22,500 nt of DNA from NCBI GenBank assembly GCA_009760855.2, contig WPIO01000014.1:622501-645000 (forward strand), given 5' to 3'. This DNA is from Cristatella mucedo. Taxonomy: Eukaryota; Bryozoa; Phylactolaemata; Cristatellidae. This document shows positions 9,757 through 18,219 of the stretch, one piece after another (within the stretch, counting starts at the first letter, position 1; every line of letters begins with the position of its first letter). The notes beneath the pieces are model-generated. The model saw only the letters and a program-made list of their open reading frames with translations, made no database searches and was not told the origin of the DNA. Position numbers and translations under genes: made by a program.

Positions 9757-10552
9757 CCCGTAGCCGCCGCAGTGGCCGAAACCGCCAGCTCAGACGCCGC
9801 TCGTTGGGCGGGAACTGCGAGCTGAGTACCCGCTCGTTTGGTATTCCTAGCATTGTCTCGAACCGCTCAGCACGCTCCCCCACATGCTTCACTGTAAATC
9901 TCTCTAACTTAGTGGTCATCAGGCCTGTTGTAACTCCATCGGCCAGACTTATAGCTTGCCTCTGGAATCCTAGCTCAATGTGCAATAAACCTCTAGTAAT
10001 AAGCGACCTTATTTCTAAAAATGGTACCGACCTGCTCGCACTAACTGAAACTTGGCTGAAATCAATAAATTGCCCAACAATTAAAGACGCAACTCCATCC
10101 GGTTTCTCGTTCTTTCACACCCTAGATCAATCAAAACTGGAGGTGGAGTTGCTATTATCGTGCGCTCGAAATTCAACTTCAAGCCATTTGCAGTACCCTC
10201 GAAGCAGTCTTTTGAATCAATTGTCTCGGTCTCACCCGAAAACAAGCTACCGATAGTGGCAGTAGTCTATCGCCCACCAGGTACCAAATCCTCCTTTATC
10301 TCAGATTTCTCCGATCTCATTTCGATTCTGTGTGCAGGAAATCAATCCTTTCTCGTTATGGATGATTTCAACGTTCACTTTGATAACTTATCTGACGCTT
10401 TCAGCACCGAATTTTGGGCATTGACTGACTCATTGTCTCGTGTGGCTCATGTGCATGGCCCTACCTACATCAAGGGTCACACACTCGACCAGATTTTCTC
10501 ATACAACTGCACTTTGTCATCACCAATTATTACTAAATCCGGCTAATCTGAC
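9757..10552 (+). pseudogene. LINE apurinic-like endonuclease domain, one frameshift
   Basis: The endonuclease nicks chromosomal DNA to prime reverse transcription. The motifs of the APE-like fold are in order: WNPSSMCNK (usual form NARSxxNK), DLLALTETWLK with the metal-binding Glu, GFSFFHT, GGGVAIIVRSKF, VAVVYRPPG, LVMDDFNVHFD (usual GDFN), GHTLDQIF and SDH. The frame changes once, between about 10128 and 10140, inside the GGGVAIIVR block. A TAA stop at 10544-10546 replaces the residue before SDH, so translation would end at the last active-site motif. The Arg-rich stretch in front matches what L2-type LINEs carry between their first part and the endonuclease. The G to D change in GDFN may matter but is not known to be inactivating. 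Confidence 0.88.
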
Positions 10553-10555
10553 CAC

Positions 10556-11524
10556 ATGCAGATCTCATTCAATCTACAGTGTGTGCCCACATCCTCTTCT
10601 AAAATAACCTGTCAATCGCGAAACGTCAAGACCCTTGACATCGATGCTGTCCGTGCGAGAATATCTGCTTCACCTCTGCTGCTTAGTCCTCCCTCCGATC
10701 TGTCATCATTGGTAGATAGCTACAACACGACGCTAGCTGACACGCTCGACGAGTGTGCACCTCTGACAAAGCCCACTGTGCGCCCCCGCCCAGACGGCCT
10801 ATGGTTTACCACAGACATTACACTAGCCAAGTCTACTAAACGAAAGCGTTAAAAAGCATACAAAAGATCCGGACTAACTGTCCATCGACAGGCATATGAA
10901 GACTACTGTAGGTCGTACCAATCGATCCTAGGAAAGGCCAAGTCTAGCTTATATAGAGACATTGTTGAATCACATATGCACAATCCAAAAATGCTGATGT
11001 CGACAATAAACCATCTCCTCAACCGTTCCCAGATTAGCTCCCTACCTGATGATCCTTGTGATGATCTAGCCGTTCGCTTCTCTCGATTCTTTGTGAAGAA
11101 GATAGACAAGAACAGGGAATCCATCCCTGCGATGACAAACTCCTCACTAGAATGCTGTTCTTCGGTTCCTGGCTGCACCTCAATGTCTGCATTTAAGCAG
11201 GTCACTAGTGATCTAGTCCTAAAGTTCGTATCTCAATCAAAGAAGACAACAAGTCCTCTGGACCCTATTCCCACTGTCCTGCTTTTACGTTGCATTGATC
11301 TGCTGCTGCCATGCATAACTAACATCATTAATATGTCATTAGCCTCAGGTCATGTCCCAGCACCTTTCAAAAAAGCTGTAGTAAGGCCACTTCTCAAGAA
11401 AGCTACACTAGACCAAGAGAACTTAAGCAACTACCGCCCAGTCTCCCTTCTACCATTCCTATCAAAGACTCTGGAACGGGTCGTGGCAGACCAGCTGAAC
11501 TCATATATCGAAACCTCACACCTT
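10556..11524 (+). pseudogene. LINE linker and N-terminal RT region
   Basis: This joins the endonuclease to the polymerase. In one frame: DIDAVRARISASPLLLSPPS, VDSYNTTLADTLDECAPLT, LWFTTDITLAK, then TAA at 10850-10852. It continues with GLTVHRQAYEDYCRSY (about 10870), AVRFSRFFVKKIDKNR, TSPLDPIPTVLL, PFKKAVVRPLLKK, NLSNYRPVSLLPFLSKTLERVVADQLNSYIETSHL in successive stretches. The last three are the conserved RT 0/1 motifs (LDP.P...L, V.PLLKK, NYRPVS.LP...K..E). Homology stops at 11524, just before the SGFR finger motif, because of the internal deletion. Confidence 0.9.
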
Positions 11525-11544
11525 CAGATAGATATACTACCCCA

Positions 11545-11761
11545 TCAGGCCAAGCATCGTACCACCCGCTTTTCGGAATCCAACAGTCTACAAATACCTC
11601 ATACAAACCTTAAATCCTTTTGAGACCGTGCATTTAGTTCATATGCTCCCAAAGCCTGAAACTCCCTCCCGACCTGCGTCAGAACATCCCCTGACCTGAC
11701 CACATTTAAAAGGAACCTAAAAACACACTTATTTAGGACAGCATTTAGTGGGTCCCTGTGA
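11545..11761 (+). pseudogene. LINE RT C-terminal region
   Basis: SNSLQIPHTNLKSF, then a stop (TGA 11621) where Gly is usual, then DRAFSSYAPKA, a stop (TGA 11657) where Trp is usual, then NSLPTCVRTSPDLTTFKRNL, KTHLFRTAFSGSL and the natural-looking terminator TGA 11759-11761. The pattern LKTFGDRAFS.AAP.LWNSLP is the common ending of L2/CR1-like LINE proteins. It is in the same frame as the N-terminal RT region, so the internal deletion did not shift the frame. Confidence 0.88.
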
Positions 11762-11998
11762 TTCGTCCCTGATGTGCTTATGCGTGCTGACACTGTGCAT
11801 GCTGCCACTAACCACATTTGCATGCTGACCCTGTGCATGTCACCCCTAACCATATTATTCATTTCGTTTGTTTTTTCAAGCATGATTTTACTTACCATTC
11901 AATTGCATTTCACTTTACAGCAAATGTAAAGCGCCTAGAGAGAGATTAAGTTCTCTGAGGGCGCTTTATCAAGTGCATTATTATTATTTTTATTATTA
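11762..11998 (+). other. LINE family A 3' UTR with terminal stem-loop and (ATT)n tail
   Basis: The 3' UTR is about 235 bases. The last part can fold: AGCGCC (11929-11934) pairs with GGCGCT (11960-11965), and inside it AGAGA pairs with TCTCT around the loop TTAAGT. An ATT-rich tail follows. In this class of LINE the RT recognises the RNA 3' end, so this is the likely recognition element. The same block is present in the copies at 6250 and 7283 and in the SINE at 16248. Confidence 0.8.
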
Positions 11999-12622
11999 TA
12001 TAGAGAGCCTTTAGAATTGACTGAGACTACAGCACGGACGACCGGACCGAGAGTGAAAGCGAGTGACCATAAAGCCCGGTCGGGCGGTGCGCCTTCGGCG
12101 CGCGCTGACTATTGAGCACGTTTTTGCTCAGGAGGGTGAGCACTTCGGTGGACGGGGCTAGACAGCTTACGACTGAGTGGAAGGCGGACGCTTCTCACTG
12201 CATTTTCGGCCTCCTGTAGCTAATATCGTTAACTTCAAGGTGACAGATTAGCTATTAACGAATCTGAAGAAGTCATTCTTTATAAGTGGCTCTAAAGAGG
12301 CTTTTTGCCTAGCTACGTGCCAACACCGAACAGCTTAAAGCTATCAAAAATGGGAATACGAACAACTTTTTTGAATGGTAAAAGATACTTCAAGGCCTTT
12401 AGCAAGGAGCTGCTAGCTTGCCCAAAGCTTTTTAAGAGCCACGCCAGTGCCTAGAGTAACCACCGAAAACATTTTACGCTTCACGTAACAAGTTTTTTTG
12501 AAGGGGCTTCTGAGCCTTTTCCTACTGGATTTCCAGATGGAGGCTTTAGCAGAGCGTCACGCCCCGCCCTTTGCGGTTGAGGTTTAGCCTCCTCCTAGCT
12601 AAAATTCTGGCAACGCTGATGC
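11999..12622. other. Intergenic stretch without recognised feature
   Basis: No coding potential seen. GC content rises towards the CpG-rich island that starts near 12700. Confidence 0.45.
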
Positions 12623-12810
12623 CTACAGATGAAGCCGTAGGTTTATTGCTGCTACATTCTCGAAGAAATCGCCGCGAAATTTGCTTTGAAGATATCGGAA
12701 ATTGCGGAGATTCGCGCGTTCGGGATGTTTCTCCAGGGCGGAATCTGTTCCGAACTCAACGACTCGAGACTCCTCCCTCCTCATTCGGCATAGCGCGAGC
12801 CTAACACCGG

Positions 12811-12861
<51 letters not shown>

Positions 12862-12866
12862 CTCTT
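12811..12866. repeat. (CT)n microsatellite
   Basis: About 27 CT units with one CG interruption (12859). On the minus strand it is (GA)n and reads as Arg-Glu repeats. If the upstream exon is real, it lies in its first downstream intron. Confidence 0.97.
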
Positions 12867-12871
12867 GTCTC

Positions 12872-12922
12872 CGGCTCGTGCCGCCGCTGCGGCCTGCCGG
12901 GCTGCAGCGACGGCACGAGCCG
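12872..12922. repeat. Near-perfect 51-base hairpin
   Basis: CGGCTCGTGCCG (12872-12883) is the exact inverted complement of CGGCACGAGCCG (12911-12922). Between them, after one C/A mismatch, CGCTGC pairs with GCAGCG and pairing continues through GGCCT/GGGCT with two G-T pairs to a tiny loop GCC. It sits five bases from the (CT)n tract. Confidence 0.85.
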
Positions 12923-13930
12923 CAAAATGGCCACGAGGTCAGCATGCCCGGCGAGATTAGCGTTGGCGGAGGGAGCACCTCGCCTAAGGTCATCGAAGTT
13001 GCGACACTTACTGTTAGACCAATCTGGAGCGACGCGGCCGTAGTCGTTGTTGCGCCTGCGCGCCATCTGCCGATCCGCGGCATTTTCTCCATTGCGGTCG
13101 CTCGGGCCGCTGTTGTAGTCGGCGTCGTAGTAGCCGCCGCTGCCGCCGGGGCCGTCGTCGTATTCCTTCGACCGCTGTTCGTTGCTGAGCCCAGCAGAGT
13201 CGCCGGGAGCTAGTCGGCCCGCTGCTGAGGCGCCACCGCCGCCTCCTCCTCCTCTTCCGCCGCCTCCTCCTCTTCCGCCGCCTCCTCTTCCTCCTCCTCT
13301 GCCGTAGCGGTGGTCGTCGCCGTCGTCGACTGCACCGCTGTAGGAGCTCATCTTTGGTCGCGGCTCGAGTACGGCCCGCTGCTCGTCATTGTCATCGTCC
13401 ACCGCTCGCGAAGCCGCGCCCGCCGCACCCGCGCTCCCGCCGTCGCCGCCTTCGCCGTCGCCGCCGCCTTCATCGAGGTGGAGCCTGATCTCGCCGGTCC
13501 GCCGCCCGGAGGCAAGCCAGTCGTATTCCTCTTCGCGGCGCGCCCCGCCGCCTTTGCCGCCGCGAAGGTCGAGGTCGCGCCCGTTCTGCGCCCGTCGCTC
13601 GTCGTCGGCCGCCGGCAGGCGACGCTGCTGCTGCCCGCTGCGGACGTTGCCGCGGCGGCGAACGAGCTGGCCGCGCTCGGCGACCGCGCCCTCTCGAAGC
13701 GACGCGCCGTCGGACGAAGAGCGCGGCTCGCCGGAGGCGCGATTCCTCTTCCTGGAACGCGGCGTCTCGAGCGGTTCAGCGAGCGTCCGCCGTAAGCCTC
13801 TGCAGAGCAGTGCAGAGCTGCGTGCACGTCTGTCGCTCTTAGCTTTTATTACGGAGCTGGCGGCTCTCTGCGCTCTGGCAATTAAGCGCCGCACGGTTTA
13901 GCCGGACGTTTCCGCCGGAGGGGGCGCGTC
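12880..13930. promoter_or_regulatory. CpG-rich island around the RGG exon
   Basis: This is visibly the most GC-rich part of the window, dense in CG dinucleotides and in GCC/CTC triplet runs (13220-13300). It covers the candidate exon and about 550 bases upstream of its ATG. This is consistent with a housekeeping-type gene start, but triplet-rich coding sequence alone could produce it. No TATA box is evident. Confidence 0.4.
13012..13351 (-). CDS. Candidate coding exon of a Gly/Arg-rich (RGG-type) protein
   Basis: I do not recognise the gene. From ATG 13351-13349, the first ATG in an otherwise long open frame, 113 codons run to a perfect splice donor: AACA then GTAAGTG, with GT at 13011-13010 (phase 1). 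The product begins MSSYSGAVDDGDDHRYG. An RGG/Gly tract with repeated RGGGG units follows (residues 18-40). Next is an acidic/polar tail with KEYDDGPGGSGGYYDADYN (62-80) and an ARRRNNDYG stretch (97-105), ending APDWSN. Such low-complexity RGG segments are typical of RNA-binding proteins (family knowledge), but no RRM, KH or helicase motif is in this exon. The frame is also open upstream to 13894. A good acceptor, CTGCTCTGCAG at 13810-13800, would allow a longer internal exon 13799-13012 of about 263 codons (SRKRNRASGEP...). Downstream exons are not in view. Confidence 0.5.
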
Positions 13931-14125
13931 GCTGGTCCGATAGATCCACGTGCAATGCACAGAGCCGGTTTTACGACAGCGGGGCAGCGAATCGCAGCCC
14001 GTGCTACGTCGCGTGCAAAGTGGGAACATGGAGACCGCAAGATTCTCTTAAACACCGCAGACCAAACCCGATAATATTGTGCAAACCAATGCTGTAATAT
14101 AGTTGTAACAGCAGTAATTTAATAA

Positions 14126-14292
14126 TATTAGCCGATTCAACAGCCTCATTAGTAGAGAGGCAGAATAGCCTTTAACGGCTAGCGCCACCGCTTGCAGTTG
14201 GCAATAAAGGATTGCTTAACTGCGGTATTCGAACGCACGACCTCTGTCGCGAAGAGCGAGCACCACCTTACGTCGTAGGCTATCGCGTCTAT
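14126..14292 (-). mobile_element. tRNA-derived SINE, copy 1
   Basis: On the minus strand a tRNA-like head comes first. It has an A-box-like GATAGCCTACGACG near 14284-14271, a GGTGGTGCTCGCTC stretch and a B-box-like GTGCGTTCGAATACC at 14238-14224. A body follows, and a tail ending AATGAGGCTGTTGAATCGGC. The body and tail align with 17880-18040 (GCTTGC, GGCAATAAAGGAT versus GGTCAATAGAGGAT, TGCGGT) and the tail with 16030-16110. The three related copies are what makes this a repeat family and not a chance resemblance. Confidence 0.72.
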
Positions 14293-15139
14293 ATTTATTG
14301 GGGTAATAGGGCAAGCATCCTGACTGGTTTTAACCTCGCTATAAATATCGGTTTAACACAGCTCCGCGCGATTACAGAAATTCGGATATATTTACGCGAA
14401 ACTGGCGACTAACGGTTGCGAGAGGCAGCCGTTAAAGTACGACCCTTGATTGGAGCTCGTTAAGCTTGGATACCGATGCGCTTCGGCTCATTTCTCTATT
14501 GGATGAGCTACGACCGTCTCGACAGTTGGTCAGTTGATGCACACGCAACGGTATTCGGCTGACGCACGCGCTCACCTCAGCTCGTCACTTGCTTTGAAAT
14601 ATCTGCGTTCGTTATGATCGCGATCACGCTGCTCCGAAAATGGCATACCTTCAGCAGACGGGAAGCACGTTTCTCTGAAGCAGGCGCGCGTGCTATTGTG
14701 CAGTAGCGCAGCACTTTGTGATTAAAGATTGTCTCATCGAAACAGATTTTTTACACGACAAGAACGTGCCATCGAAGTTCGCGGGTGGCGCAAAGCGTCT
14801 GATTGTGTTCATCGATCGTGGCGACTGGCGTGCTTGCAGGCTGGCACAAATAAACTGCTATTGGTGGGTACGGGCACTCAACAGCTGAATTCTCTGTGAA
14901 CTGCATCCGATCCTAGGCGTTATTTCGAGCTGTTTGCGTAAAGACACGCACTCAAAAGGTGACCATATCTTTTGAAGATTATTTCGTCTGCTTACTGTGC
15001 AGCGGATAGTCGAGGTGTGTATCGCTCAAAGAAACCCGAAGAACCATATAGGCGGTGCATCACTGAGACCATGAAAGTTTATACCGAAAAAGATAGAGCG
15101 ATTGCTTGTCCAAGTATACGTGCAACTGACACAAGACTG
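14293..15139. other. Intergenic stretch without recognised feature
   Basis: Moderately CpG-containing. Short frames only (for example 66 and 70 residues on the plus strand) without motifs. Confidence 0.45.
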
Positions 15140-15691
15140 CTACCATTCATCGCCAGGTTGATGAATGGTGTACTTGTGTATTAATGTAATACGGATACAG
15201 TGCATAAAACGGCAGATTTCATTGATCCTGCCGGAATGACGGTAGGCACGGGGTTCTGTTGGGACTACTGAGGTTGGGGCGAATATCTGTTTACCCTGGA
15301 CGGAACTACCCTTGGCCTTGGCCGTGGTGGCCGCACTTGCTCGGTGTGCATGCAAGAGAAAGTGCCGAGGCACATGAGAGGCGTGGGATTTACGTGTAGG
15401 TGCTTGGCTAGCAAAACACACTTGTAAAGGGTTGCTGGGCTTAATTACTCCACTGTTTTGCTCGTGTGGTCTGATATGTAGGTGATGCTTGCTGGCAGAT
15501 GGCATGGTGTTACTGATGGCTGATGTGAGCCGACTTAGGGTGACCAGGATGCCCCCCCCACTCATGTCCGACACGGTGCTGCCTAAGGCGATTGGTAGGT
15601 TAGACGATGGCAGTCCGGTAGAGGCCGGCTGAATGTCTGAGGATCGGTACTGGTGCAGTGACAAACACGTGCCGAGTCCTTTTTCATACAT
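15140..15691 (-). CDS. Hypothetical open frame, 183 residues, no recognised domain
   Basis: From ATG 15691-15689 (MYEKGLGTCLSLH) the minus strand is open to a stop at about 15140. The product is rich in Ser, His, Pro and Ala (for example SHASHVPRHFLLHAHR), with no signal peptide, membrane segment or motif that I recognise. The GC content is ordinary and there is no clear promoter. It could be a chance frame, a UTR-containing exon, or the unrecognised first open frame of one of the LINEs. The last 10 codons run into the inverted repeat at 15142-15169. Confidence 0.2.
   Translation of the reverse strand: MYEKGLGTCLSLHQYRSSDIQPASTGLPSSNLPIALGSTVSDMSGGGILVTLSRLTSAISNTMPSASKHHLHIRPHEQNSGVIKPSNPLQVCFASQAPTRKSHASHVPRHFLLHAHRASAATTAKAKGSSVQGKQIFAPTSVVPTEPRAYRHSGRINEICRFMHCIRITLIHKYTIHQPGDEW
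15142..15169. repeat. Perfect 10-bp inverted repeat, 8-base loop
   Basis: ACCATTCATC (15142-15151), GCCAGGTT, GATGAATGGT (15160-15169). Confidence 0.9.
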
Positions 15692-15703
15692 ACCATGGCT
15701 CAC

Positions 15704-16029
15704 AGCTAGCTAGGTAGCTGCTTTGCTTCATTGGAGAGCCGGGCTCTTGAAGTGGCTCCTTGGCAGGCCAAAGGCCAATGAGGGAGTTGCTAGTGTGAAA
15801 AAAAGATGCTGGTAAGACAATGGCGAATTTGTGTGGCCTCTTCAAAAATTAGGTCACTGGTCCCACCCACAAGCGCCGGTACTTGCTCTTTCAACCACGA
15901 GGGTCCTGGGTGGAACCGAGCTTGCACAGATGGCCAATCCGGCCTTGCTTGGCCATCAGGCATCTGAAGCATTAGCACCCGGTGACAAGAGGTTATGGCA
16001 GCTAGCTGGATCAGTCTATGCTAAAACAT
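15704..16029. other. Intergenic stretch without recognised feature
   Basis: Contains small palindromic words (AGAGCCGGGCTCT near 15735) but no coding or RNA feature I can support. Confidence 0.4.
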
Positions 16030-16110
16030 ATTGGCTGATTTAATAGCCTCATTTGTATAGTGGGAGAAGAGCCTTAAGGCTGAGATGCATGTGGCATATA
16101 TAAGTAGCAA
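16030..16110 (-). mobile_element. tRNA-derived SINE family, 3' tail fragment (copy 2)
   Basis: ATTGGCTGATTTAATAGCC, then TCATTTGTATAGTGGGAG, AAGAGCCTTAAGGCTGA. This matches the tail of copies 1 and 3 (14129-14180 and 17880-17930), but the tRNA-like head is absent, so it is a 5'-truncated copy on the minus strand. Confidence 0.65.
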
Positions 16111-16247
16111 GGAAGCAGCAGTCATGGACTGCTGAAAAAGTTGTCAGAATCAGCATTAGGGGCTCAGTCGGCACTCATTGTGAAGAAATGTGTCATTGAG
16201 CTATACTATCTGCGATCATAGGACGTGAGTAGTCTCTATGTAAAGCT

Positions 16248-16385
16248 GGATTGGTCAAGCGGTTAAGGTGCTCGCTACGGCCATGGTCTGACTGAGGTCG
16301 TGGGCTGGAGCCCTGAAGCATATGTGAAGTGCCTGAATAGAGATTAAGTTCTCTTGGGGCGCTATACAAATGAATTATATTTTTT
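16248..16385 (+). mobile_element. tRNA-derived SINE with the family A LINE tail
   Basis: The head is tRNA-like: GGATTGGTCAAGCGGTTAAG with an A box (TGGTCAAGCGG, 16252-16262), and GGTCGTGGGCTGGAGCCC with a B-box-like block (16302-16313). The distance is normal for an internal RNA polymerase III promoter. From 16324 to about 16375 the sequence is that of the family A LINE 3' end: AGTGCCTGAAT, AGAGATTAAGTTCTCT (16 bases identical to 11940-11955), GGGGCGCTATACAAATGAATTA in order. A T-rich stretch follows. The A/B boxes suggest it was transcribed by Pol III and copied by the LINE enzyme. No certain target duplication was found. Confidence 0.8.
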
Positions 16386-17439
16386 TAAATTTTTTTTCTG
16401 GCTGGCTCCGAACCTAGTACGAGACTGAGTTCGGCCAGAGAAGTGGTAAAAATCGGCTTAAGATTGGTAGAGAACAGCTACTGTGCAACGACAATAGAAA
16501 ACCAGGATTTTCAACGGCGTCTTTCAGCAGTGGAGATCAGTGCGCATTGATTTGTAATTTCTTTGGCAATAAACATCCTGTTCACAGAGAATTAAGCTTA
16601 TGAATTCGTACTAGACAGCGATGCGTGCCAGTTAACATGGCGAGCGCCACAAGCAGAGCAATGCAGTTCTCTTGAAAAAATGTAATAATCGTTAAGTACC
16701 GTATATCTACTACGCTCTGCCGGCTGAACACTGCGGCGAGTGCCGAGACATTTGAAATTACTCAAGTTGGCCACAGCTTACCATTATTGAATATTACAAC
16801 GTGCTGCAGCTCGACATTCGGTTACTCCTACTGGCTTCATTTGCTGGCCACATTAGTCCGGCGTTAAGCCAGTTACAGAGCTAGGCACCGCTGCGAGAGA
16901 GATGATGAGCTTACGCGGCCAAAATTTATGGCCGCAAGACTCCCGGTTTCGCGCCGACTGAGACAGCGTTGTACCTGCTTGGAAAATAGCAAGCTGCAGC
17001 AAAAGTATAACTGATACCCTAGAGACTCTCGGGAGTTCTATAACGATCAATATAGTCTGTCTGGTATATTGGAGTAATGCAATACATTTTCCCACGCTTC
17101 TTTCTATTTTCATAATTAAAAAAGAATTCCTTTAAAGTGGTGACGCACTGCATTGTAAATGTAAATGCAAACTCAAGCAGGGCATTTTTTTAATCAAACG
17201 ACTCGATATTATTCTAAAACAGAACTTCACCGAGTACTGGCACTTTTGGAAGCATGGGCACATAGCCAAATATTGTAAGAGATCTAAAGAATCGCTGACT
17301 TTACGCTTGCGTAGTAGTAGGCTAAGCAAAATGGATTCCCTTCGGACGTACACGGTAATTACGGAACAAAAGAGATGTACTAGTACGCGTCTACTGATTA
17401 CACTCGCTGACCTTACTAGGCCAATGACCCTTCACAGCG
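16386..17439. other. Intergenic stretch without recognised feature
   Basis: T-rich at the left edge (SINE tail), otherwise ordinary composition. Open frames of 73-86 residues (17132-17353, 16853-17113 minus) lack motifs. Confidence 0.45.
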
Positions 17440-17879
17440 CAAGGTCTACCGTGCGCCCGCCGCTAGCGCGCTGCGCCGAAACGCTCCACGAGAAGTGCAG
17501 ATGGGCCCATTGTCAGAGCCGTCCGACACAGCTGATGCTCACACGGAGAGCGACCGTTCTCTTCAATGCAAACTGCGGACTAGTACTATTGAGAATCCTA
17601 TCTGCCGTTGGGTACGAATGCCGCTCGGCGAAATGAAAAGAAAAAGGTCCTGCGAGACGAGCACCGAGCTCGGCACCGCGAGAGACGGCTGCCTTTTGCT
17701 TGCGTTGTGCGCTGAGCGGCCGGCGGCGGGAGGCACCGTGAGCGGCGGCGGACGAATGGAAGAGCACGCAGCGCCGTCGCGAAGCGTGTCGCCGTCGCGA
17801 CATCTAGCCAATCGACTGGCTGTAAAAGCCGACTGCCTGCGCGCACACTCGGAGATAGAAAGCCATCGAAGAAAGGGTT

Positions 17880-18040
17880 TAGCTGATTTAACGGCCTCAT
17901 TTTTTAAGTAGCAGCAGGAGAGCCAGCCGAGGCTGTTGCCAACGCTTGCCGCGGTCAATAGAGGATCGACCGGATGCGGTGCTCGAGCTCGTGGATTCGG
18001 GAGGTCGTGGAGAGCGAGCGCCCTACCCACCTCACCCCTT
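17880..18040 (-). mobile_element. tRNA-derived SINE, copy 3
   Basis: It aligns with copy 1 over its length: GCTGATTTAACGGCCTCATT (tail), AACGCTTGCCGCGGTCAATA, GAGGATCG, ATGCGGTGCTCGAGCTCGTG (inverted B-box area), GAGAGCGAGCGCCC (head). It is a degenerate copy in the same minus orientation, and it is part of a GC-rich region, which may explain its higher CG content. Confidence 0.65.
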
Positions 18041-18133
18041 ACAGTACGCGCGGCGAGGTGCCCTAGGACTGAGCGAAGCGCTGACTGCAGGCCTGCGAGG
18101 TGGGATGCAAAAAAGAAAGTGTCGCGTGACCGA

Positions 18134-18150
18134 CCGACCGACCGATCAGT
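18134..18150. repeat. (GACC)n short tandem repeat
   Basis: Four CCGA/GACC units in a row followed by GATCAGTCGG. Confidence 0.7.
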
Positions 18151-18219
18151 CGGGGCAGCCTGGCGCCGGATGCCGGCCGCAGCTGCAGCTCGCAGTTGCA
18201 ATGAGCAGCGGCTCCATGT

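Larger units (their letters stand above)
9640..11998 (+). mobile_element. LINE family A, longest copy: endonuclease to 3' tail, RT core deleted
   Basis: A non-LTR retrotransposon that would copy its RNA into a nicked chromosome site. Order of parts: an Arg-rich lead-in (RSRRSGRNRQLRRRS near 9757), an APE-type endonuclease (about 9900-10560), a linker and the start of the RT (10560-11524), a junction, the RT C-terminus (about 11560-11761), a 3' UTR with a stem-loop (11924-11965) and an ATT-rich tail to 11998. At the junction the text goes from QLNSYIETSHL directly to the far C-terminal LQIPHTNLKSF. The finger, palm and thumb domains, at least about 880 bases judging by the 1-925 copy, are therefore gone. 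The frame is kept across the junction. From about 10140 to 11761 one frame holds the whole protein, broken by only four stops (10544, 10850, 11621, 11657). The left end is uncertain; no target duplication was found. Confidence 0.92.

Noticed and set aside
12623-13011. Continuation of the RGG frame past the donor into Arg-Glu repeats
   Set aside because: The (GA)n tract produces the Arg-Glu run, and the frame crosses a perfect GTAAGTG donor. It is more likely intron than protein.
13310-13901. Plus-strand open frames of 161 and 170 residues (Ala, Pro, Ser rich)
   Set aside because: They are the reverse strand of a GC-triplet-rich region. The minus-strand frame has the longer open run, a sensible ATG and a perfect donor.
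14212-14300. Possible functional tRNA gene on the minus strand
   Set aside because: The acceptor stem and anticodon arm cannot be completed, and the block has a related copy at 17980-18040 with a common tail, so it is a SINE head.
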